64,000 nucleotides of DNA, taken from contig NZ_LNBE01000003.1 of assembly GCF_001445655.1 (NCBI RefSeq), positions 1,098,530 through 1,162,529 of the forward strand, in the 5' to 3' direction. The position numbers and the translations under genes were made by a program. Positions 20,218 to 28,426 of this stretch are shown here, one piece after another. The notes under the pieces are model-generated. The model did not search any database. It saw only the letters and a program-made list of their open reading frames with translations, and had not been told where the DNA came from. The first letter of the stretch is position 1. Each line of letters begins with the position of its first letter. The stretch comes from Streptomyces roseifaciens. GTDB taxonomy: Bacteria > Actinomycetota > Actinomycetes > Streptomycetales > Streptomycetaceae.

Positions 20218-20865
20218 CGGATTCTGCTTCGGCTCTCCGGCTTGACGGCGGCCGCGTATACCCGGACGTCGTGAAGCCGGAGCTGACGCGGGCACGCGCG
20301 ATCGTGTGGGGGCTGGCGGCCGTTACCGTCATCGGCCTCGCCGCGTTCTGCCAGCCGCCCTCCGCTGATCCCTAGTGCTGTGACCGCCTGCCTTCGCCGG
20401 GTTGGTGGTCGTGGCGGTCGGATGTGCGGTGACGTCCGATCCGACCGTTGGAGGCGTGGTGGCTGAGCCTGTCCGTGCGCGCGCAGACTGACCGATCAGG
20501 AGGGGCAGCGGTTTGACCGACAAGGTCATCCGCAACCCGTTTGGCGGCCGGCGGCCGGCGGCCGGCGGCGACCGCGGCCGCGACCCCGAAGTCGCGCAAG
20601 GTATCGCTACCATGGAGCGGCACATTCACAACGGGGGCGGCGCCCCAGCAGCAGCCAACGTGATCGAGTCCTTGATGGCCCCTGCCCGCCACCGGCAGTC
20701 CGGCCCCGATCCGTTGACCCCACGTGAGCAGCCCCACACTGATCGCCCGCTACAGGTACGCCGGACACCACCGAGAGCCGGAGCTCCCCCTACGGGTCAG
20801 ATGTGGCTTGGCAACTCTGTCGCCGAACTGCCCAATGCGCCGTCGCTGGCCTGGAGCGTTATGGC
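20218..20865. other. Region with one weak open frame and no recognised gene
   Basis: A frame from a TTG at 20513 (AGGAGG about 10 bases upstream) to 20950 could encode 145 residues rich in Arg, Pro and Gly. It has no recognisable domain and no conserved-looking block, so I do not call it. An alternating GGCCGG run lies at 20540-20565. The stretch lies between the nuclease gene and a transposase remnant, as expected of eroded mobile DNA. Confidence 0.35.
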
Positions 20866-21027
20866 GAAGCGCAGTTATACGTCACGCGGGCCGCGGAAGT
20901 CCGGAAGCCGCCCGTCCGGGTCGGCGCGCCCGCGGGCATCACGCTCGTAGCGCTCGCAAGGGGCAAGACCCGACGCGAAATCGTCCGATGCCTCAAACGC
21001 TACGCTGCCCGGGAAGTCTTCCCCTGA
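20866..21027 (+). pseudogene. IS110-type transposase, C-terminal remnant
   Basis: The frame ending at 21027 closes with ARGKTRREIVRCLKRYAAREV, which resembles the conserved end of IS110/IS116-family transposases (GK-x-RREAIRCLKRY-x-AR). Nothing of the DEDD catalytic domain or the rest of the C-terminal region is in frame upstream. Only about 50 residues remain, so this is a decayed fragment rather than an active element. Confidence 0.4.
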
Positions 21028-21380
21028 TCAGGTCCGCACAGTCATGCCCCCGTCATAGGGGCGGTCGTGCGATGCTCGGTGGTGGTTGCGCTTCGGAATT
21101 GGCGGCATCGGTGCCGGCGGCGTGTGGGCCGTAGCAGCGGTGGACATACAGGAACTGGTCGTGACTGCCAGCCGGGTCCCGAGAGGAGGCTACCTGCCTC
21201 GGCTCTCGCCCGATACTGGCCCAGCCTGCACATCCGCGGCCTCGAGTCCGCGTCGAACACGGGGCTGACTGGGTGTATCCGTCCGCGGCGGGAGCGATGC
21301 CTACTGGCTGCGTCCTGGGTGATGGGGTTCACTGACCGCTGACGTTGTCGTGCGCAGCTTTTCGACGGCTAGGAGGGCTG
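21028..21380. other. 353-bp gene-free stretch before the GCS2 gene
   Basis: I see no supported gene. A short frame at 21086-21268 has no ribosome-binding site and no family motif. The last 60 bases carry the AGGAGG site of the GCS2 gene. Promoter elements are not obvious. Confidence 0.3.
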
Positions 21381-22733
21381 ATGATGGGTATGACCGGGCT
21401 GCGTCGGGATGATCTCAGGTCGTTGTTCAATCCGTCGGTGACCGTGTCCGAGAGGGTCGGCCTGGAGACCGAGAGCGGCGTCGTCGACCCGCAGACCGGG
21501 CTCGCCGCTCCTTATGCAGGGAAGAATGGGGTAAGGGCCGTTCTTGAGGCTCTGCTGGCGGAGTGGGGCGGGGAGGCGTTGTACGACGCCGGCGAATTGA
21601 CGGGGGTGAAGCTGGCCGACGGAGGCCTGCTTGGGCTCGAACACGGCGGTCAGATGGAGTACTCCTGTGCCCCGGTCGCCGATGTGGTCACGGCAGTGGA
21701 CGACATGCGGCTCACTTTGGCACGGCTGTCGGAGCTTCTCAGCCGCTTCGGCCTTGCGCTCCTGCCCGGCGCATACTTGCCTTTCGACCGGATCGATACC
21801 ATCCCCTGGGTGCCTCTGAGCCGTGGCCGGCTCATGCGTGACCACTTCACCGGCATCGGCGCGGCGGGCGCCGGAGGACCGGGGATCCTGTCGATGTCGA
21901 CGTGCACACAGGTGCATCTCGACTACCTCTCCGAGGACGATTTCACCCAGAAGCTGCGGATGCAGGCGGCCGCGTCGCCGGTCGTCGCCGCGCTGCTTGT
22001 CAACTCACCACTGTACGGGGGGCGGCTGGACGGGGTGCTCTCCCACAGATCGCGGGACTGGCTGCTGACGGATCCGCAGCGCTGCGGCCTCGTGCTGCCG
22101 GCGCTGCGGGACGAGGTGAGCATCGACGACGTCATCGACTGGGCGCTGCGCATCCCGATGCTCTACTACGAGGACGGGGCGGGACGGCTCCGGCCCGCTC
22201 CCGGCAAACCGTTCGCCTCGGTCCTTCGGGAAGGATTCGACGACGGCTCCCTGCCGGTCCTCGGCCATTGGGTCGCCCATATGACACAGATCTGGACACA
22301 CGTCAGGGTCCGGCGAACGCTGGAACTACGCGCAGCGGACGGCCCCGCCTACCAGCACATCCAGGTCGTGCCGGCGCTGTGGACGGGGCTCAGTTACCAC
22401 CCGCAGTCTCGGGCAGCTGCCTGGGAGTTGCTGAGGCACTACAGCGTGGCGGAACAGCACGCGGCGATGGCCAGCCTCCCGACCGATGGACTGCGCACGA
22501 TGCTCGGCGGCGACCGTGTGCACGAACTCGCGGGTGAGCTCGTCCGACTGGCCCGGGAAGGGTTGCGGGCCCGGGTGGCCGCCGGTCTGGAGCGCCCCGA
22601 GGTACTGGACTACCTCGACCCGCTGGACGAGGTACTGCACACGGGGAAGACCTTCGCCGAGCAGTGCGCACACCGTTGGGAGACGGACCTGCGGCGCGAC
22701 CCGCGCCGCTATGTCGCGGCCTTCCGCGTCTGA
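21381..22733 (+). CDS. Glutamate-cysteine ligase family 2 (GCS2/EgtA-like) protein
   Basis: About 450 residues from tandem ATGs at 21381/21384 behind AGGAGG. GCS2 hallmarks are present: VGLETESGVVDPQTGL near the start, the acidic/nucleotide site LEHGGQMEYSCAPVADV, SMSTCTQVHLDY in the middle, and HWVAHMTQIWTHVRVRRTLE late. The family joins glutamate (or another carboxylate) to cysteine or an amine with ATP. EgtA makes gamma-glutamylcysteine for ergothioneine, but no egtB, egtC or egtD is adjacent. Instead a tRNA-like element and a radical SAM gene follow, which suggests a specialised role. Confidence 0.8.
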   Translation: MMGMTGLRRDDLRSLFNPSVTVSERVGLETESGVVDPQTGLAAPYAGKNGVRAVLEALLAEWGGEALYDAGELTGVKLADGGLLGLEHGGQMEYSCAPVADVVTAVDDMRLTLARLSELLSRFGLALLPGAYLPFDRIDTIPWVPLSRGRLMRDHFTGIGAAGAGGPGILSMSTCTQVHLDYLSEDDFTQKLRMQAAASPVVAALLVNSPLYGGRLDGVLSHRSRDWLLTDPQRCGLVLPALRDEVSIDDVIDWALRIPMLYYEDGAGRLRPAPGKPFASVLREGFDDGSLPVLGHWVAHMTQIWTHVRVRRTLELRAADGPAYQHIQVVPALWTGLSYHPQSRAAAWELLRHYSVAEQHAAMASLPTDGLRTMLGGDRVHELAGELVRLAREGLRARVAAGLERPEVLDYLDPLDEVLHTGKTFAEQCAHRWETDLRRDPRRYVAAFRV

Positions 22734-22775
22734 TCGCACGGCTGAATTCCGAACGTTCACGTCCGAACGGTTCAG

Positions 22776-22863
22776 TGCCGGGGGAAGGTTTCGAACCTTC
22801 ACATCCCCTGGGGGACACCCGACCACGAGGGTCGGGCGCGTCTGCCACTTCCGCCACCCCGGC
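22776..22863 (-). tRNA. Class II tRNA-like element with an abnormal anticodon arm (possible pseudo-tRNA)
   Basis: On the minus strand 88 bases fold as a leucine-type class II tRNA: 7-bp acceptor (GCCGGGG/CCCCGGC), D arm GCGGAAGTGGCAGACGC, long variable arm (TCCCC/GGGGA) and a T arm GAAGG-TTCGAAA-CCTTC. The anticodon arm has 19 rather than 17 bases (6-bp stem plus 7-base loop CCTCGTG, or 5-bp stem plus 9-base loop). U33 is missing and no Leu or Ser anticodon can be placed. CCA is not encoded. It is either a degraded tRNA gene or a specialised tRNA-like RNA. Confidence 0.6.
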
Positions 22864-23091
22864 CTGCCTGACTCCGGCAGAAATGAACGCTAACAGCTCT
22901 TCAGAGGCGTGTGAAGGACACATCGGAGATCATGGAACGAACGGCCGAAAATCATCTGGATCGACAGATCAATTCCGTGACGTAAAACTGTTCCTGCCGC
23001 CTCGGGTCACCACCCGGGCCGCCTTGTCGCAACGGAATTGCCCCCGTACCTTCGACTGTGAGGTTTCCATCGGCGGCAAGGGGATATTCCG

Positions 23092-24945
23092 GTGCCCAAT
23101 CAGAGCTCTGTTTTCTTGAGTTATCCGCCGGCTTCCAGCGTCTGGCATTTGCCCATGGGTATTGCCTTTCTCGCAGGAGTGCTGGAAGCACGCGGTCACC
23201 ACGTCGTACAGCATTACGGCTACATCGATGCGGTCGAGTACGTCCTGCGACGACACGGTGGCGAGCAGGCCGACGAGGCCCTGCGTACCGTCCGCGACCC
23301 CGATGCCTCGATCCTGCGGCGGCACGACGCCCGAGTCCTGTTCGAGGAGTTCTCCGCGAGTATCTCCTCGACATTCGAGGACTTTGCTGTCGAACGCAAC
23401 AACGTCAGGTGCGACTCCCGGCACTTCAAGGGTGACGTCAGCGAACTGCGCTGGGTACTCGAACACCGCGAGGAGCATGTCTTCCACGAGTACTTCGCCG
23501 AGTCCGAGATGGCCCGCATCCGTGCTGCGGATCCGGACGTGGTCGGCATCAGCGTCGCCGACGAACGGCAGCTGGTGAGTGCCTGCGTCCTCGCAAGCCT
23601 CGTGCGCGAGCACGCGCCGCGCGTGCGGCTGTTCATGGGCGGCAACTACTGGGCCCGCACCATGGACGCCTATCACGATCCCCAGTTCGCCGCCTTGTTC
23701 GATCACTGGGACGCCATCGTCTACGCCGAAGGTTTCCGGCCCGTGGTGGAACTGGTCGAGGGCGCCGAACCGGCCACCGTCCCAGGCGTGGTGTGGCGCG
23801 ACGGCGACACCGTGCGGATCAACCCCCGCACCCTTGCTCCTGTCGACTACGAGACGCTGCCCACCCCGGTCTTCGATCGCGGTATCCGGCAGTGGAGCCC
23901 GGACTTCGTGCCTCCCCTCTACACGATGTCCAACTGCCCGATGCGCTGCGGATTCTGCTCGATAGCCGCCGGCAGCGACAGCTTCCTGCACAAGCCCCGG
24001 GTAATGTCCGAACGTCGCGTCGCCGAGCACGTGGCCGCACTTGGCATCGAGCGCGTCGACTTCGTCGACGAATACCTCACCGTCCCCCGGCAGCTCAGAA
24101 TAGGACGGGAACTCGCGCGTATCGGACACCGCGCCACCTGGCAGTGCTATCTGACTGCGAGTGATCAACTGCTGAAGCCGGACACCTGCCAGGCACTGGC
24201 CGACGCCGGCTGCCGCGCCGTGCAACTCGGCCTGGAATCGCTTGACCCTTACACCCTGAAGCAGGAAGCGAAACCCTGGAATCATCCGGGAAATTATGGC
24301 CGGATTCTCAAAAATCTGCGCAATTCCGGAATCCAGGTCCACGTCTTCATCATCGTCGGCGTGCCCGGCGAACCGATCAACCAGTCGCTGCGCTGGCTGT
24401 CCTTCCTAGAGGACTACGGCGAGCACATTCTGACCATTAAATCCGGCCGCTACCGGCTCACCCGCCGCGCCCCGGACGAACGCGCCGCCACCCGCCACCA
24501 GATGTCCGGACTCCAGGTGACCGGCGAGGACCACCAGCTGCTCAATCTCAACCGTGACCAGTTCCGCTACACCACCAACGGGCTCAGCCGCAAACGGGTC
24601 GAAGCCATACGGGACCTGCTCGAAGAGGCCTGCCGCCGGCACTGGGCCTACCAGATCACCTCCAGCGTGCCCTGGTGGACCAACCGTGGTCGCTTCACCC
24701 TGGAGCAACTGCGTGCCGACGCCGAGGTGCTCCGCGTCCACCGTCCCCCCGAACCGTCCATCCCGGCCAGTCACCTCAAACGCGGACTGTCCAAGATCAC
24801 CAGTGCCCTCCGCGATGAACTCGGTCTGCGCACCGCACCCGCCACCTACGAGGACGCCCGTGACATCGCCACGCGACTACGCGCCGAGGACGGCAACACC
24901 GGCACAGATGGTATCGGCCAGCCGTATCCGGCGAGGCGATCTTGA
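23092..24945 (+). CDS. Cobalamin-binding-domain radical SAM enzyme (class B type)
   Basis: 617 residues from a GTG at 23092 (AAGGGG about 8 bases upstream). The first 200 residues have the B12-binding Rossmann layout (FLSYPPASSVWHLPMG, LAGVLEARGHHV, DVVGISVADERQL), lacking the classical DxHxxG like many of this class. The [4Fe-4S] motif is C282-PMR-C286-GF-C289. The radical SAM barrel continues with GLESLDPYTLK and HVFIIVGVPGEP. Such enzymes methylate unactivated carbons or rearrange rings. The C-terminal 130 residues are basic and unassigned. It is about 360 bp downstream of the GCS2 gene and codirectional with it. Confidence 0.85.
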   Translation: MPNQSSVFLSYPPASSVWHLPMGIAFLAGVLEARGHHVVQHYGYIDAVEYVLRRHGGEQADEALRTVRDPDASILRRHDARVLFEEFSASISSTFEDFAVERNNVRCDSRHFKGDVSELRWVLEHREEHVFHEYFAESEMARIRAADPDVVGISVADERQLVSACVLASLVREHAPRVRLFMGGNYWARTMDAYHDPQFAALFDHWDAIVYAEGFRPVVELVEGAEPATVPGVVWRDGDTVRINPRTLAPVDYETLPTPVFDRGIRQWSPDFVPPLYTMSNCPMRCGFCSIAAGSDSFLHKPRVMSERRVAEHVAALGIERVDFVDEYLTVPRQLRIGRELARIGHRATWQCYLTASDQLLKPDTCQALADAGCRAVQLGLESLDPYTLKQEAKPWNHPGNYGRILKNLRNSGIQVHVFIIVGVPGEPINQSLRWLSFLEDYGEHILTIKSGRYRLTRRAPDERAATRHQMSGLQVTGEDHQLLNLNRDQFRYTTNGLSRKRVEAIRDLLEEACRRHWAYQITSSVPWWTNRGRFTLEQLRADAEVLRVHRPPEPSIPASHLKRGLSKITSALRDELGLRTAPATYEDARDIATRLRAEDGNTGTDGIGQPYPARRS

Positions 24946-25181
24946 CGACAAGACGCCTGCCTTTGTGACAACTGTCGATGCTTCGGCTCAGCCATCGACC
25001 TCGACAAGGGCCCTCTGCTCGACGCCGACCACGATGCCGCCCGTAGATCGGCGCTCGATCCGGGCGTGGCTGGCGAGGTGCAGGCCACGCCCGGGTGTGG
25101 TAACCCCCAGCAGCCACAGCAGCCGGAACCACCGCAGCACGCCGTACCCGTAGCTCCGGACCGTCAGCGGACTGCAATCGT

Positions 25182-25463
25182 TCAGGCCAGGTCTCGCAGG
25201 TAGGCAGTGGCCGACTCGATCTCGTCGTCGTAGGCGTTGACGACGATGTACGGCGGGTGGACGCCCCGTGCGGGGAGCACAGTCCTTACACGGGGCAGCT
25301 CGGCCCGTCCCTCCATCAGTTCATGCCGCAGTTCCACGGTCTCCTCCTCGTTGATCACGTTCACGAGCACGCTGATCAACGAGGGGAAGTAGGTGCAGAT
25401 AACTGTGCACTGCCTGCGGGTCATCCCGGCCTTGCCGTCTTGATTGAGGATGTAGAGCGGCAT
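25182..25463 (-). CDS. Hypothetical protein, probably 5'-truncated
   Basis: About 93 residues if it starts at the ATG at 25463, which has no ribosome-binding site. The reading frame stays protein-like for some 20 more codons upstream (VSPGNIRNDALDPAHRF) and then runs antisense into the broken beta-lactamase, with no start codon between. The C-terminal half (VLVNVINEEETVELRHEL, then PPYIVVNAYDDEI) is well-formed but belongs to no family I know. It is probably the 3' part of a gene cut at the junction near 25530. Confidence 0.45.
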   Translation of the reverse strand: MPLYILNQDGKAGMTRRQCTVICTYFPSLISVLVNVINEEETVELRHELMEGRAELPRVRTVLPARGVHPPYIVVNAYDDEIESATAYLRDLA

Positions 25464-25544
25464 GGACGCGAACCGGTGGGCAGGGTCCAGGGCGTCGTTA
25501 CGGATGTTGCCGGGCGAGACACGTAGAACAGGGATTCCGGCAGG

Positions 25545-26212
25545 TGCGGCCCCGGCCGCACCCCCGGCCCTACGGGGCTGGCCGCCATGCTCGACGAGGT
25601 CCGCCTCTCCCTGCGCGACGCCGCCTACCTGATGATGGCCGTCAGCGACAACACCGCCGCCGACTTCCTCCTCCGGCGCGTCGGCCTGGACGCCGTCAAC
25701 CACACCACCCGGAGCCTGGGGCTCACTCGTACCCACGCCGTCCACACCTTCGGCGACTTCCTCGCCCTCCTGAAGGAGGACACCGGGCCCCGGGGGCCCT
25801 CAGGCACTGACCGACCCCCGCGTCGTCGCCGGGCTCCGCGTGCTCGACCCCGCCGCCACGAACCGCAGCACCCCGCGCGACATGACCCGCCTGCTCGGCG
25901 CGATCTGGTGGGACGAAGCCTGCGCCCCCGAGTACGCCGCGTCGATGCGCCGCCTGCTGGGGCTACAGGTCTGGCCCCACCGGCTCGCCTCCGGCTTCCC
26001 CTTCGACGACGTCCATGTCGTCGGCAAGACCGGGAGCCTGCCCACCGTCCGCAACGAGGTCGGCGTCGTCGAATACCCCGACGGCGGGCGCTACGCCGTG
26101 GCGGTCTTCACCCGCGCCTCCAGCCCCGCCGCGGTCCTCCCCCCCGGCCGACGCCGTCTTCGGCACGACCGCCCGCCTAGCGGTCGACGCCCTCCGCACC
26201 CGCACGACCTGA
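25545..26212 (+). pseudogene. Class A beta-lactamase-like serine hydrolase, 5'-truncated and frameshifted
   Basis: Three successive frames rebuild one protein. The first (to about 25800) has the SDN block (LSLRDAAYLMMAVSDNTAAD), ending LLKEDTGPRG. The second (about 25800-26140) has ALTDPRVVAGLRVLDP and the KTG box (VVGKTGSLPTVRNEVGV). The third ends VFGTTARLAVDALRTRTT at 26212. The SxxK nucleophile region is absent, the sequence changing abruptly at about 25530. So there are at least two frameshifts and a missing 5' half. It is a dead gene marking a rearrangement point. Confidence 0.8.
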
Positions 26213-26527
26213 CGCGGCGCCCACGACGGCGAGCGCCCCGGCGCCGCCCTGACTTCGGCGCCGGGAAGCACCCGTTGGCGGGCGACGGGGTGCTGAATCG
26301 GCCTGTCCTGCGGACCGTTGAGAAACCCGGATCAGCGCGGCCGGCACTGCCCCCGCCACGGCCTTCGACAGGGACGCCGGCAGCGTTGCGCGCCAGCCGT
26401 GAGCAAGCGCCGTTCCCGCCTTCCTCCGAGCCCTTCAGGCGGCTGGACAAAGGCTTCGGTCACACCATCTGATCCGGGCTTTTGCCAGGGTCGAGCCTGC
26501 GATCGCCGGACACGGAAGGGGGAGCGG
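26213..26527. other. 315-bp gap between the pseudogene and the methyltransferase gene
   Basis: No convincing gene is seen. The final bases carry the AAGGGGGAG site for the methyltransferase start at 26528. Small GC-rich dyads occur but none is long. Confidence 0.3.
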
Positions 26528-27262
26528 ATGGACCGGAACATCCGCACTGTGGACGACGTACTAGAGCTCCTGGACAGCCTGTTCGCGCCGGAGGCCGACC
26601 GCGGGACAGGTGACGCGGCCTCCTGGTGGGACGGCTTCTACTCGGATCGCTCCAAGCCGGTGCCGTTCTTCGCGGCCAAGCCGGGCGAAAACCTGGTCTC
26701 GTACCTCGAACGCGGGCTCGTCACCCGCGGGCGCGCCCTGGACCTGGGCTGCGGCCCGGGGCGCAATGCGCTCCACCTCACCGCGTCGGGCTTCGAGGTG
26801 GACGCGGTCGACCTCTCCCCGGCGGCCATCGCCTGGGCCCGGGACCGCGCCCGGGATGCGCGGGCCGGGATCAGGTTCCTCTGCGGCGACGCGTTCACCC
26901 TCGCCGGCTCCGAACTGGCCGGCCCGTACGACCTGATCCACGACTCCGGCTGCTTCCACCACCTGCCGCCGCACCGCCGCATCAGCTACCTCGCCCTCCT
27001 CGACCGGGTCCTCGCGCCCGGCGGGCATCTCGCCCTCGCCTGCTTCGCGGCCGGCGCGATGGGTTCCGAAGCCGGCGATACCGACCTCTATCGCCACCCC
27101 CACCACCAAGGCGGCCTGGCCTGCACCCCGGAGTCCCTGCGCCGGATCTTCTCCGACGGCCTGACCGAAGTGGAACTGCGCCGCATGCATGACGAACCGC
27201 CGGAGTCCCCGTACTTTGGTGAACCCTTCCTGTGGACCGCCCTGTTCCGCCGCAACGGGTAG
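26528..27262 (+). CDS. Class I SAM-dependent methyltransferase
   Basis: 244 residues from the ATG at 26528 with AAGGGGGAG upstream. Motif I is ALDLGCGPGRNALHLTASG, motif II VDAVDLSPAAIAWA, and the post-I acidic region FLCGDAFTL. HDSGCFHHLPPHRR then matches the thiopurine/tellurite-resistance-like methyltransferase group. The last residues (PYFGEPFLWTALFRRNG) are family-typical. The substrate is unknown. It lies between the broken beta-lactamase and a siderophore-interacting-type reductase, about 1.2 kb from mitR. It could be a flank gene rather than part of the mitomycinoid pathway. Confidence 0.8.
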   Translation: MDRNIRTVDDVLELLDSLFAPEADRGTGDAASWWDGFYSDRSKPVPFFAAKPGENLVSYLERGLVTRGRALDLGCGPGRNALHLTASGFEVDAVDLSPAAIAWARDRARDARAGIRFLCGDAFTLAGSELAGPYDLIHDSGCFHHLPPHRRISYLALLDRVLAPGGHLALACFAAGAMGSEAGDTDLYRHPHHQGGLACTPESLRRIFSDGLTEVELRRMHDEPPESPYFGEPFLWTALFRRNG

Positions 27263-27480
27263 CCGCTGCCGCAGCCGTGGCCGTACCTGTCGCACAGCGA
27301 CGGAGGCACCAGGGCGTCGCCCTGGTCGAGGACGCGGCCTGTTCCGTGGCGTCCAGCCCCGTGCGGTCCCCGCCCGTGCACGAGTGCGCCGCGACGGAGA
27401 CGCTGTGCCTGCCCCTGCACCCCGGGCTCAATGACGGCGACGCGCGGAAGGTCGCGGGCCTGGGCCATGCGTCATGACGT

Positions 27481-28224
27481 TCAGTGGATGCCGCACTTGC
27501 CCGGTGTCCAGTGGGGCTGTGTCTTGACCGCGTATCGCGGCCAGCCCCGCTCGGTTACGAAGTGGCGTACTACCGCCCGGCAGGTCGCTGCCTCTCCCGC
27601 GACGTAGGCGACGCCCGGTCCCGGCGGCAGTTCCAGTCGGCGGACGGCTGTCACCAGCACCGGTGAGGCGGCGGCCGAGGCGCGGCCGCGGTGCACCCAT
27701 GGCAGCGTCCGCGCGCCGCCCGGTGCCGGGAACTCGGTCTCCGGGTCCGTCGTCTCCAGTACCCCGTGGGTCACCGCCCCGGCCGGGAGCGCGTCCAGCA
27801 TGGTGAGCAGCGGCACCGCTCCCGTCTCCTCGCCGACGAAGACGTGGTGGCGGGCCTGCGGGTCGAGGACGATCCGGTTGCGCGGGACGCCGGTCCGTAC
27901 GCGCTGGCCCGGCGTCACGGCGCCCGCCCACGCGCAGCCGGGGCCGCCCGGGTGGTGCAGCGCGATCCGCAGGGTGAGCGAGGCGTCGGCCGGTGTGTGC
28001 CGCCACACCGAGTACGTCCGCAGCACAGGGCCCTGCGCGCCGCCGGGAACCTCCACGGGGAGGTGGGCGCCCGGCTTGCAGGCGGACCGGGCGAAGGCGG
28101 GGCCGCGCAGCGTGACGTCCGTCATGCCGGGCACGGCGGACCGCACCGCGGTGACCTTCGCCTCCAGCAACCGGTCGTCCCCGAAGCGCCTGCCGCGATA
28201 CCCGCTCCGCTCCGCCTGGTACAT
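27481..28224 (-). CDS. Siderophore-interacting protein (SIP/ViuB) family NAD(P)H-flavin reductase
   Basis: 247 residues. The N-terminal FAD-binding barrel includes LRTYSVWRHTPADASLTLRI (the RxYS-type flavin motif) and a basic loop. The C-terminal SIP domain has HHVFVGEETGAVPLLTMLDA, the acidic LETTDPETEFP loop and the family end VAGEAATCRAVVRHF followed by RYAVKTQPHWTPGKC. Such reductases release iron from ferric siderophores or reduce other redox-active small molecules. Beside a mitomycin-type locus, reduction of a quinone or flavin is an alternative. It is divergent from mitR. Confidence 0.85.
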   Translation of the reverse strand: MYQAERSGYRGRRFGDDRLLEAKVTAVRSAVPGMTDVTLRGPAFARSACKPGAHLPVEVPGGAQGPVLRTYSVWRHTPADASLTLRIALHHPGGPGCAWAGAVTPGQRVRTGVPRNRIVLDPQARHHVFVGEETGAVPLLTMLDALPAGAVTHGVLETTDPETEFPAPGGARTLPWVHRGRASAAASPVLVTAVRRLELPPGPGVAYVAGEAATCRAVVRHFVTERGWPRYAVKTQPHWTPGKCGIH

Positions 28225-28426
28225 GTGCTCCGCCCTCCGCCTCCGGCCGCCGCTTCGGCTGCCGCTTCCGGTGTCCCTCCCATTGTGCGGAACGCCAAGT
28301 GCCGCTTTCTTTCACCCCGCTGACAGGAGCGGAGGCACGGGTGATCCGGCCGGGCATCCTGGTCCGTGGTTCCCGTGATCGCTTCCCGCGCCCCCGGGCG
28401 CTCGGGCCGGCAGATGGAGAGGCAGC

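Noticed and set aside
20513..20950. A 145-residue TTG-started gene
   Set aside because: It has a fair ribosome-binding site but an Arg/Pro/Gly-rich product without a conserved-looking block, and it overlaps the transposase remnant in another frame.
22776..22863. An ordinary tRNA-Leu gene
   Set aside because: The anticodon arm is two bases too long and contains no leucine anticodon, so a functional tRNA-Leu cannot be claimed.
15007..26527. A complete integrative element with attachment sites
   Set aside because: No integrase, replication or transfer gene is present and no direct repeat of the tRNA-like 3' end was seen. Only relics support a mobile origin.
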